Shown here: positions 1-6,454 of the stretch, piece after piece
Layout: every line of letters starts with the position of its first letter
Position numbering within the stretch: position 1 is the first letter of the stretch
Source: a virus
Strand: one strand, 5' to 3'
IMG/VR virus record: IMGVR_UViG_3300014886_000001
Location: 1 to 39,838 of that record
DNA: 39,838 nucleotides
The notes under the pieces: generated by a model
What the model saw: only the letters and a program-made list of their open reading frames with translations
Databases searched by the model: none
Told to the model about the DNA's origin: nothing
Translations under genes and position numbers: made by a program

Positions 1-123
1 AATCAGGTTAGAGTAACGAGGGATTTGGGAGCATACAACTACTGGACTTCAAATGAGGAAACGCTCGAATCGTCTGAATTTCTGAGGTTTTACGTTAGAG
101 CAGACCAAGATGGTGTAACAATA
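1..123. repeat. Terminal direct repeat (first copy)
   Basis: These 123 bases are identical to the last 123 bases of the window (39716-39838). The repeat lies inside a coding frame that stays open across the junction, so it most likely marks an assembly closing on itself, or a circularly permuted genome, rather than two genes. A true short terminal repeat of the packaged DNA cannot be excluded from sequence alone. Confidence 0.95.
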
Positions 124-1527
124 GACAAGGTGAGAATTTACTTTTGGTCTGAAGGGAGATGGGCAACTTATGATGGTCCTTGGGATGTTCCAAACGGTTC
201 TTGGACCGAAATAAAAATCGACTTGAGAAATGATATAAACTATGATGATTCTTATTTGCGTAGCCGAGGGTTTATGTATGGTGTTCCTCGTGTTGATTGG
301 TGGATTTCAGGACCGAGCGGAGCTAACATTTATTTAGATACGATGGCTTTCGGAAGGGAAAACCACACGGTTTCATACGATAATGGTCTTTTCATATCCA
401 ACTATGCTATATACCTCGACAGTGGGGTTTACTTTTTAACCGAAAAAGAAATCTTTTACTGTACAAAACTTAATGGAGGGGAATTTAAATTTGGTAGCGA
501 CTTTCATTTCAGAGCTGGTACGTCCATTGAGGGAATTCCACTAAAAGGTAGCACATTTATTGTATCTCCTATGGCAGATAACTCTGGTGGATATTTTGCG
601 AGATGGAGCATATCGGGTGGAGAATTTCTTATGTACAATTCAAGATTACAGCTTATGGAAGATGAAGATGCACCTGCAAGAAAAAGAGGAATATGGTATC
701 CATTTTACCCGTCATCGGGCATGATTAATAGTCTCTCAACATCCGAAGCAACAGGTTTCTTCGTGAATGGAAATCCAAATAACTATGTGGGGTTGAAAAA
801 TTTTGTAGATAAGTCAATGCAATTAACTTTGTGGTATGGAACGGGTTGGGCGGTGCCTCCAGCAAAGTTTGAAGATTGTGAGGTTGGTTATGTTACGATG
901 AGAAACAAGGCAAATGCTCTTGGATATTCTACAAATAATGTTTTATATAGATTTAAGATGCATCATGAAATAGTTCATTTAAATTTTAACTGGGTTATCT
1001 ACACGCCAGTTATCGCTGTATGTGAAGACTGTGAATTCGATAACGACAAAGTAAGAATGAACTTCCCAAGCGGTTACGGAACAAGAAACCTCCAGTTATG
1101 GCGAGTAAATACTGTAAAAATCAAAGTTGTTGATGAAAACGGAGACCCAATCCAAGGAGCGAAAGTGACTATTGAAAACAAAGACGGCGTAATATCCAAC
1201 CCAGAAACTGAAACCACATTAGAAAACATCGAGACAGACGCTAACGGAGAAATAAATGAGAAAGTTATTGTTCGGTTGTGGGATATAACTTATGATGATG
1301 CTGGAAGCGGAGGATATGTCTATCCAACAGGCGAAGACCAAAACCCCTTCACAATAACAATTAAAAAATCTGGATACGAAACATATCAAGCGAAGGTCAC
1401 AATAGATAGTCCTGTGGATTGGACAATAAAACTCAAAAGGTCAAAACCAATAAGAATATCTTTTGATGGAAAGCCAATTTTGGCTCTTCAACCATCAAAG
1501 GGTAGCAATAGTATTTTATGGACTTAA
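1..1527 (+). CDS. Fibre-like beta-sandwich virion protein, 3' part
   Basis: This is the 3' part of a gene that starts at 39440. The frame is open from base 1 and joins the end of the window through the 123-base overlap to give about 600 residues. The N-terminal half, rich in Gly, Asp, Trp and Tyr, resembles carbohydrate-binding beta-sandwich modules. Near the C-terminus (about residues 460-560 of the joined protein) is a segment beginning VKIKVVDENGDPIQGAKV, typical of the carboxypeptidase-regulatory or bacterial Ig-like fold found on surface proteins. The gene sits between terminase-side genes and the portal, not with the tail genes, so it could be a head fibre or decoration as well as a receptor-binding protein. 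The function is inferred. Confidence 0.7.
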   Translation, partial: NQVRVTRDLGAYNYWTSNEETLESSEFLRFYVRADQDGVTIDKVRIYFWSEGRWATYDGPWDVPNGSWTEIKIDLRNDINYDDSYLRSRGFMYGVPRVDWWISGPSGANIYLDTMAFGRENHTVSYDNGLFISNYAIYLDSGVYFLTEKEIFYCTKLNGGEFKFGSDFHFRAGTSIEGIPLKGSTFIVSPMADNSGGYFARWSISGGEFLMYNSRLQLMEDEDAPARKRGIWYPFYPSSGMINSLSTSEATGFFVNGNPNNYVGLKNFVDKSMQLTLWYGTGWAVPPAKFEDCEVGYVTMRNKANALGYSTNNVLYRFKMHHEIVHLNFNWVIYTPVIAVCEDCEFDNDKVRMNFPSGYGTRNLQLWRVNTVKIKVVDENGDPIQGAKVTIENKDGVISNPETETTLENIETDANGEINEKVIVRLWDITYDDAGSGGYVYPTGEDQNPFTITIKKSGYETYQAKVTIDSPVDWTIKLKRSKPIRISFDGKPILALQPSKGSNSILWT

Positions 1528-1679
1528 AAACAAAAAAACAAGAATTAATTCAAGAATACAACAAAAACCAACAACTTTTACAACAATTAATGAATCGGCA
1601 ACAGCAAATTTTAGGAATGCTTAACTTAATTGAAGAGATTAAAAAGTCAGAAAATAAAAAAGACGAAAAAACCAAATAA
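1518..1679 (+). CDS. Small Gln-rich coiled-coil protein (53 aa)
   Basis: The ATG overlaps the last ten bases of the fibre-like gene, and the stop lies five bases before the portal ATG, so the spacing fits a translated cassette. The product is a charged, glutamine-rich helix (a QQLLQQLMNRQQQILGML core) ending in lysines. Small coiled-coil proteins of this kind are common near portal genes in tailed phages, but no specific role is established. It could be an assembly cofactor. Confidence 0.6.
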   Translation: MDLKTKKQELIQEYNKNQQLLQQLMNRQQQILGMLNLIEEIKKSENKKDEKTK

Positions 1680-1683
1680 AATT

Positions 1684-3552
1684 ATGAGATATAAACCAAC
1701 CCCTCAAGAAGAAGAAGTAATCAATATAATGAAAGCCGAAGCCACCGAATGGCAAGATGGTAGAGTTTGGGTTACTGAAAAAGTAAGCTATCAAATGTTA
1801 GGTAAAAATGGAATTATTCAAAAAGCTCGCAAGAACTATTTAGGGAAATATGATAACGAGAAAGATGAAGTGACGGGAAAGAAAAAAATTTTTGTTCCTT
1901 TAACTGAAGATATAGTAGAAACCATCGTTAAGAATATTGATTTAGATAGTGTAGATATTCAAATTAGAGCAACAAACCAAAACGGCTTTTCGGCTGCTTT
2001 AGTGTTGAGGTATCTCTTGAACTATTTTATGAAACGAAATTATTTTGGAGAGATACTTAATGAGGCATTAAGACTATTTTGTATTGATGGAACCATCGTT
2101 TTTAAAATTTTGAAAGGTTATGATAAGTCAATTGATGGTCAGACAATAAAGACGCGAATAGTTGATGTGAACAACTTTTTAATAGACCCTACAGAAGACA
2201 ATATTCAAAAAGCAGGAGCAGTAATAGAAAGAAATATTTTAAAACTTTCTGAACTAAAAGAATATCCGTGGGAAAACATTGAATATGTTGAGGGGCAAAC
2301 TGATGTTGAAAGGTTAATGGGAATAGATAAATCTGTAAGAACCCAAGTTCCTTATGTAGAAATATATGAAAGATGGGGAGATTTACCTAAATGGTGTATT
2401 ACGGGCAAAGAAGAAGATAAAAATATATGGGTTCCAACCGTAGCAATAGTTTCAAATCTTTTTACCAATCCTGTGGTTCATAAAATTGCTATTAATGAGA
2501 GAAAAATTAAGCCTTATGAGGAATGTAGATTCAGGAAAGTGTTTGGAAGATGGCACGGAAGAGGGGTTGGAGAAATTTTGTTGGGTCTTCAAAGTTATCT
2601 TAATGAGGTGGTTAATTTAAGAATGAACCTTAATAGGATTGCTCAAACTGGATTGTTTAAGATTAGAAAAGGTTCAGGTATTACTCAACAATTATTAAAT
2701 TCATTAGTTTCAGGAGGAGCCATTCCTGTTACCCGAATGGATGATATTGAAGAATTAAGAATGACACCTTCTTCACCAGCATCTTATCAAGATGAGGACA
2801 GAGGATATATTTGGAGCCAAAGAGTAACTGGGGCTTGGGAAATTGGAAGAGGAGAAACATTGCCCGCTTCTTTACCAGCAACCACAGCGGTTTTACAAGA
2901 AAGAGGAATGAGAAGCGGAATGGATTTATTACAAGAAAATCTTGGAATGTTTTTGAGTAGAGTATTTGAAAGACATATTATTCCGCTTTTATTAGAAACA
3001 ATGAAAGAAGAAGAAATAATTTCTATTATTGGTTCTCCAAAGGAATTAAAAGAAATAGATGAAAGTTATATTAATTATCAGATTAACAGAGCAATTCTAA
3101 ATAGTTTTCTTAAAGGAAAAGGTATTCCTCCAGCAGATTACATTGAGAGGTTGAGGAAAATATACCGAGAGAATTTAAGAAAATTAGAAAAAGTAAGATA
3201 CTTGAAAATTAAAAGAGCACTTTTGAAGAAATGGCAATATGAAGTTCAGGTGTTTGTAACAAATGAAGCATTTAATAAAGCGGTGATGGTAAGACAATTA
3301 AATGACCTTTTGATGGCTTACTCAAGATTACCAGGAGTGAATATTGACCCTGATGCTATCGTGAAAGAGATATTGGATTTAATGGGATTAGGAGGTTCAA
3401 GATTTCTTAAACCAATTGAAGAAACAATGAAAATTCCAGCCGCAAGGGAAGCTGTTACTCCAACCGTTAGACCTTTAGAGGAGACTGAAACGGTTGGAGA
3501 AGAAACAACTATGGAAAAGGTCGGTCGTCCAATTCCTAAAGTGGGAACATAA
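1684..3552 (+). CDS. Portal protein
   Basis: This 622-residue protein is the likely dodecameric portal through which DNA enters and leaves the capsid. Evidence is its size, its place between terminase and scaffold/capsid genes, and a portal-like pattern: an N-terminal region with a lysine-rich nucleic-acid-facing stretch, a central alpha/beta wing, the segment FRKVFGRWHGRGVGEILLGL followed by an asparagine- and arginine-rich helix, and a disordered Glu/Thr-rich C-terminus. The ATG at 1684 is chosen over an upstream TTG at 1630 because it follows the preceding stop and has the A/T-rich context ending in ATT seen at other starts here. There is no clear Shine-Dalgarno. Confidence 0.82.
   Translation: MRYKPTPQEEEVINIMKAEATEWQDGRVWVTEKVSYQMLGKNGIIQKARKNYLGKYDNEKDEVTGKKKIFVPLTEDIVETIVKNIDLDSVDIQIRATNQNGFSAALVLRYLLNYFMKRNYFGEILNEALRLFCIDGTIVFKILKGYDKSIDGQTIKTRIVDVNNFLIDPTEDNIQKAGAVIERNILKLSELKEYPWENIEYVEGQTDVERLMGIDKSVRTQVPYVEIYERWGDLPKWCITGKEEDKNIWVPTVAIVSNLFTNPVVHKIAINERKIKPYEECRFRKVFGRWHGRGVGEILLGLQSYLNEVVNLRMNLNRIAQTGLFKIRKGSGITQQLLNSLVSGGAIPVTRMDDIEELRMTPSSPASYQDEDRGYIWSQRVTGAWEIGRGETLPASLPATTAVLQERGMRSGMDLLQENLGMFLSRVFERHIIPLLLETMKEEEIISIIGSPKELKEIDESYINYQINRAILNSFLKGKGIPPADYIERLRKIYRENLRKLEKVRYLKIKRALLKKWQYEVQVFVTNEAFNKAVMVRQLNDLLMAYSRLPGVNIDPDAIVKEILDLMGLGGSRFLKPIEETMKIPAAREAVTPTVRPLEETETVGEETTMEKVGRPIPKVGT
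3516..3523 (+). promoter_or_regulatory. AAAGGTCG box, 34 nt before the 3558 start
   Basis: An exact copy of the recurrent octamer lies inside the last codons of the portal gene. It may be a chance copy because the spacing is at the long end and the bases are coding, but its orientation fits the rule. Confidence 0.45.
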
Positions 3553-3557
3553 AAAAT

Positions 3558-3770
3558 ATGGCAAAAAAAGGTAAAGCATTTGCGAAAGCACCATTAGGGT
3601 CAGGAAAAAGGTTTCAAGCTTGTGTAAGAAAAGTAAAAGCCTTTTATAAGAAAAAAGGAAGAAATTTATCTACTGAAAGAGCAAAGGCAATCTGTGCTGC
3701 TATTGGTAGGAGAGCTTATGGAAAAAAGAAATTTCAACAATTAGCTGTTAAAGGAAGAAAAAAGAAATAA
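3558..3770 (+). CDS. Small basic protein, first of two related (70 aa)
   Basis: A very basic protein with a C-terminal KGRKKK tail. The core SGKRFQACVRKVKAF followed by ERAKAICAAIGRRAYGKKKF is a pattern I recognise from small uncharacterised phage proteins encoded near portal genes. Two cysteines are spaced by about 25 residues. The downstream 55-residue protein at 3894 has a weaker version of the same pattern. Packaging-associated DNA binding is a reasonable guess from charge and location, not from a characterised family. Confidence 0.75.
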   Translation: MAKKGKAFAKAPLGSGKRFQACVRKVKAFYKKKGRNLSTERAKAICAAIGRRAYGKKKFQQLAVKGRKKK

Positions 3771-3892
3771 TGCAAGACAACATCTTAAGAACATATTTAG
3801 ACCAAACCCGAAAGGAATCAATTGCAAAAGGTAGAAAAGGAGGTTTAAGATACCCTAAATGGTGGCGTAGAACTAAAAAAAGAAAAAAATAA
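3770..3892 (+). CDS. 40-aa basic protein with a capsid-like N-terminal arm
   Basis: The ATG shares its first base with the preceding stop codon (TAATG), so it is translationally coupled. The first half (DNILRTYLDQTRKES) closely matches the start of the major capsid protein at 5104 (DNILRTYGDESRKES), also at the DNA level. The second half is unrelated and strongly basic (KGRKGGLRYPKWWRRTKKRKK, whole tail). A piece of the capsid protein therefore appears to be joined to a nucleic-acid-binding tail. The role is unknown; incorporation into the procapsid is an inference. Confidence 0.72.
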   Translation: MQDNILRTYLDQTRKESIAKGRKGGLRYPKWWRRTKKRKK

Positions 3893-3893
3893 T

Positions 3894-4061
3894 ATGCCAT
3901 ATAAAGGGATTCCAAAGAAATATTGGGATAAATTGGATAGATGTGTCCAAAAGGTTTTGAATTCTCCTTCATTTCAAAAGACATATAGAAGGAGGCGAGA
4001 TAAAAAGATGAGTAAGAAATCCTTGGCTGTTGCGATTTGTCGTAAAACATTAAAAATATGA
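3894..4061 (+). CDS. Small basic protein, second related copy (55 aa)
   Basis: It starts one base after the preceding stop and ends in an ATGA overlap with the next gene. The segment DRCVQKVLNSPSFQ plus SKKSLAVAICRKTLKI repeats the Cys-Val-x-Lys-Val and Ala-x-x-Ile-Cys pattern of the 70-residue protein at 3558, so the two are probable paralogues. It is highly basic. It is too short for confident family assignment. Confidence 0.68.
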   Translation: MPYKGIPKKYWDKLDRCVQKVLNSPSFQKTYRRRRDKKMSKKSLAVAICRKTLKI

Positions 4062-4345
4062 GAAAAAAACCAGACAAAGAATCAATAAAAAAGTGGTTAA
4101 AAGATGAAACAACCAAATGGTTTTTAGAAAAATTGGCTTGGTATTTGAATACGATTGATACGGTAAGGGATATAAATTCTGAAAACATTGATGAAGCATT
4201 AGCGAGAAAAATGGCAATAGATATTATTGAGGGTGCGTTGGCTGATGTATGGGAGGCAGGAGAATTAGAGAAACTTCAAAGAAAAATAGCAAGCGAAGAA
4301 GATAACATTCTTAAAAGATTAAGAGAAATTACTTTTGAATATTAA
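4058..4345 (+). CDS. Helical protein of unknown function (95 aa)
   Basis: A predicted all-helical, charged protein with Trp residues near the N-terminus (KKWLKDETTKWFLEKLAWYL). Its start overlaps the previous stop (ATGA). It lies just upstream of the scaffold and is presumably co-expressed with head-assembly genes. I do not recognise a family. It has no cysteines and no membrane segment. Confidence 0.7.
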   Translation: MRKKPDKESIKKWLKDETTKWFLEKLAWYLNTIDTVRDINSENIDEALARKMAIDIIEGALADVWEAGELEKLQRKIASEEDNILKRLREITFEY

Positions 4346-4397
4346 AGGTCGGGGTGTTGCTCTTCCCTTAATAGAGCGGTTAAGTTCTTCACAACAC
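4344..4397 (+). promoter_or_regulatory. AAAGGTCG box plus leader hairpin of the scaffold gene
   Basis: The box at 4344-4351 overlaps the stop of the previous gene. It is followed by an imperfect hairpin: GTGTTG at 4354-4359 pairs with CAACAC at 4392-4397, and inside it CTTAA at 4367-4371 pairs with TTAAG at 4380-4384. The outer helix ends one base before the scaffold ATG at 4399. The box-to-ATG gap of 47 nt is the longest in the set, and folding of the hairpin would shorten it. Confidence 0.6.
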
Positions 4398-4398
4398 T

Positions 4399-5097
4399 AT
4401 GGAGGAAAACAAACTCTCCGTCTCCGACTCTGAAGAGCTGGAGCTCGGCTCTGCAGAAGGAGAGGAGAATGTTTCCGAGGCGACCAACTTGGAGAATTCT
4501 CCTTCTCCTGCTGATACTCTTTCAGAGGCGGAGTACTTCCAGAAGTTAACTGGAAGGAAGGACATTAAAACTAAAGAAGATTTTGAGAAACACTATCAAA
4601 ATCTTAAGAAATTAGTAGGAGACCAAGCGATTGCTGAATTGAGAAAGAAAGCTGAAGCTTATGATAAGCTTCAGCAAGAGATAGAGAAGGAAGCGGATGA
4701 ATTCCTTGCCTCTGAAGAGGGGCAGGAATTTGCGAAGGAGCTTGAGGCGGATGTAGAAAAATCAGAAGTAGCCGACCTTAAAGAGAGGTTAGAGGCAATA
4801 GAGTTTCTAAAAAAACATCCAGAAGCAGAGCCGTATCTGGATGTTATTCGCTCTTTTGCCTCATATAGTGGAACCTCTCTTGAAGAGGCTTATGAGCAAC
4901 GCCTCAAAGACCTTATTGACTCCAAGTTGGAAGCCGAAAAACTCAAAAAAGAAGAACGAAATATAGGAGTGGAAAGTAAGCCTCGCTTGAGCTCCTCTAA
5001 AATAGCTAAACTTAGCCAGTTGGTGGAGCAAATCAAAAAAGCTCCTACCGATGATGCTAAGGAAGCTCTTGTTAGAGAGTGGCTCAGCGAGGAGTAA
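4399..5097 (+). CDS. Capsid scaffolding protein
   Basis: A 232-residue, strongly acidic, helix-rich protein directly upstream of the capsid gene, the standard position of a scaffold. The first 45 residues are disordered and Glu/Ser-rich. A long predicted coiled coil (about residues 60-125) follows, and the C-terminus is helical and charged, as in proteins that bind the inside of the capsid shell. Codons are more GC-rich than in neighbours, with many CTC and GAG, as also in the capsid gene; this suggests selection for high expression. It has a six-base gap to the capsid ATG. No protease is evident nearby, so scaffold is probably released rather than digested. Confidence 0.8.
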   Translation: MEENKLSVSDSEELELGSAEGEENVSEATNLENSPSPADTLSEAEYFQKLTGRKDIKTKEDFEKHYQNLKKLVGDQAIAELRKKAEAYDKLQQEIEKEADEFLASEEGQEFAKELEADVEKSEVADLKERLEAIEFLKKHPEAEPYLDVIRSFASYSGTSLEEAYEQRLKDLIDSKLEAEKLKKEERNIGVESKPRLSSSKIAKLSQLVEQIKKAPTDDAKEALVREWLSEE

Positions 5098-5103
5098 TGA
5101 ACA

Positions 5104-6021
5104 ATGGCAGCAGACAATATCTTAAGAACTTACGGAGATGAGAGCCGAAAGGAATCAGTTTTGCCTTTGGTTGAGATTTTGACAGCCAAAGAAACCTGGT
5201 TCCTTCAGAACTTAGGGAAAACGAAAGCAACTGATACGATTCACACCACACTGGTTGACACTCTAAGAACAGCTGGTTCACAAGCGGTGGAGGAAGCGGC
5301 AGATTATTCATATCTGTCCACTACCACTCCTACTAAAGTCCAGAATATAGTTGAGTTCATTGCTATTCCTATTAGGGTGTCCTTTGCTCAGAGATGGGTT
5401 GATAAGTACACCCAGCAGGATGAGTTAACCCGACAAACTACTAAAGCCCTTGTAGAATGGGGTAATGCTGCTGAGTTTGACCTTGTAAGGTCAACTTTGG
5501 TTTCAGGAGCCAGTGGTACTGCTCCTAAAATGAAGGGTATCCTTCAGGCTATCTCTAAATCTACCACCGTAACCGCTCAGACTTCTGGAACCGCTTTAGT
5601 AGCATCCATTCTTAAGGGCTTACTGAAAAACTGTTGGGATAACTCAAATGGGGAGGTACCAACTGACATTTTTGTTGGTTCCTACCTCAAGAGCGTGATT
5701 GATGGCTTTACTGCTGGGGCTACTAAATACATCCTGGCAAAGGAAGCAGCAGTGACCGACTATATTGATGTGTATGATTCAGGAGGCTTTGGTAGGGTGG
5801 CAATTCACACTCACCGCTATATTCAGCAATCCAGTGATGCTACTGGTAGAATCTTGGGTGTCAGACCAGATAAGCTAAAGATTGCTTATCTGAAGGAACC
5901 ATACATTGACACTCCAAGCAGAAGCGGTCCTTATGAGCCACGAGTAGTGATTGGTGCTCTGACATTGGAAGTTAGAAACCAAGACACTCACTTCTTTGCT
6001 TCAGGTTACTACATTGGTTAG
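5104..6021 (+). CDS. Major capsid protein, SU10/DUF5309-like
   Basis: A 305-residue HK97-fold shell protein. The order of features fits the SU10-type family: an N-terminal segment with ETWFLQNLGKTKATDTIH, then TTTPTKVQNIVEF, a central helix-rich region with AAEFDLVRSTLVSGASG, then DIFVGSYLKSVIDGF, and a C-terminal beta-rich end with VAIHTHRY, DKLKIAYLKEP and LEVRNQDTHFFASGYYIG. The length is normal for the family. The N-terminal 17 residues are duplicated in the tiny gene at 3770. GC-richer codons than flanking genes suggest very high expression. The 3' end is followed by a pseudoknot-forming RNA at 6062-6120. Confidence 0.88.
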   Translation: MAADNILRTYGDESRKESVLPLVEILTAKETWFLQNLGKTKATDTIHTTLVDTLRTAGSQAVEEAADYSYLSTTTPTKVQNIVEFIAIPIRVSFAQRWVDKYTQQDELTRQTTKALVEWGNAAEFDLVRSTLVSGASGTAPKMKGILQAISKSTTVTAQTSGTALVASILKGLLKNCWDNSNGEVPTDIFVGSYLKSVIDGFTAGATKYILAKEAAVTDYIDVYDSGGFGRVAIHTHRYIQQSSDATGRILGVRPDKLKIAYLKEPYIDTPSRSGPYEPRVVIGALTLEVRNQDTHFFASGYYIG

Positions 6022-6061
6022 TGCCTGAAGTAAAAGAAGTTAATCTCAGCTTCTCCTTGTG

Positions 6062-6120
6062 GGCTCGCTTGTTGGGTAGGAACCCCTCGGAACCTACCCA
6101 ACGGCGAGGGGAAGCGAGCC
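6062..6120 (+). ncRNA. Compact perfect RNA pseudoknot between capsid and next gene
   Basis: Three perfect helices interlock. An outer stem pairs 6062-6070 with 6112-6120 (9 bp). An inner hairpin pairs 6071-6080 with 6093-6102 (10 bp). Loop bases CCCCTCG at 6083-6089 pair with CGAGGGG at 6105-6111 (7 bp), making an H-type pseudoknot enclosed by the outer stem. Nearly every base is paired. It is strongly GC-rich in an AT-rich genome. There is no U-run after it, and the next ATG (6124) begins after only three bases, so it is not a simple terminator. It could stabilise the 3' end of the capsid mRNA or control translation of the next gene. The family is not recognised. Confidence 0.82.
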
Positions 6121-6123
6121 AAT

Positions 6124-6453
6124 ATGATTCCAGTAGATAAAAAATTAAGAAGACAATTTATTAAACAAATAGTAGAAGATTGGAAAAAGAAAAATCCTGT
6201 AAAATACAAAGATGCTATTGAACATGCTAAATTTATGAGAAAGGCAAAAGTTAATGTTTTTGGAACCGAAAAGTATTCCCCTGCCAAAGGACAACATATT
6301 GGAGAACAATTGAGGCATATAGTTTCTTTACCAAGAGAATTATTTGATTTGTTAAACAAGGCATTAGATAATCCAAAATTTATGGAAGAAGAAGATGAAG
6401 TAACTTGGTTCTGTAAAACTTTCCCTGAATTTAAAGGACATGAAAAAACATAA
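6124..6453 (+). CDS. Conserved-looking phage protein of unknown function (109 aa)
   Basis: A lysine-rich helical protein starting three bases after the pseudoknot. Its place between the capsid and the glycosylation genes suggests a virion or head-assembly accessory role, but no family motif is recognised. The segment KAKVNVFGTEKYSPAKGQH followed by LRHIVSLPRELFDLLNKAL looks like a folded domain. Translation presumably depends on whether the upstream RNA is folded. Confidence 0.7.
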   Translation: MIPVDKKLRRQFIKQIVEDWKKKNPVKYKDAIEHAKFMRKAKVNVFGTEKYSPAKGQHIGEQLRHIVSLPRELFDLLNKALDNPKFMEEEDEVTWFCKTFPEFKGHEKT

Positions 6454-6454
6454 T

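Noticed and set aside
3748-4188. Minus-strand 146-residue frame opposite the small basic genes
   Set aside because: It is antisense to three tightly coupled genes with conserved patterns, and its Phe/Ser-rich product looks like a shadow.
6019-6062. Frameshift of the capsid gene driven by the pseudoknot
   Set aside because: The stop is more than 40 bases before the first helix and no slippery heptamer lies at a workable distance.
6062-6120. Rho-independent terminator after the capsid gene
   Set aside because: There is no T-run following the structure, the next ATG begins three bases later, and the cross-pairing loop is not a terminator feature.
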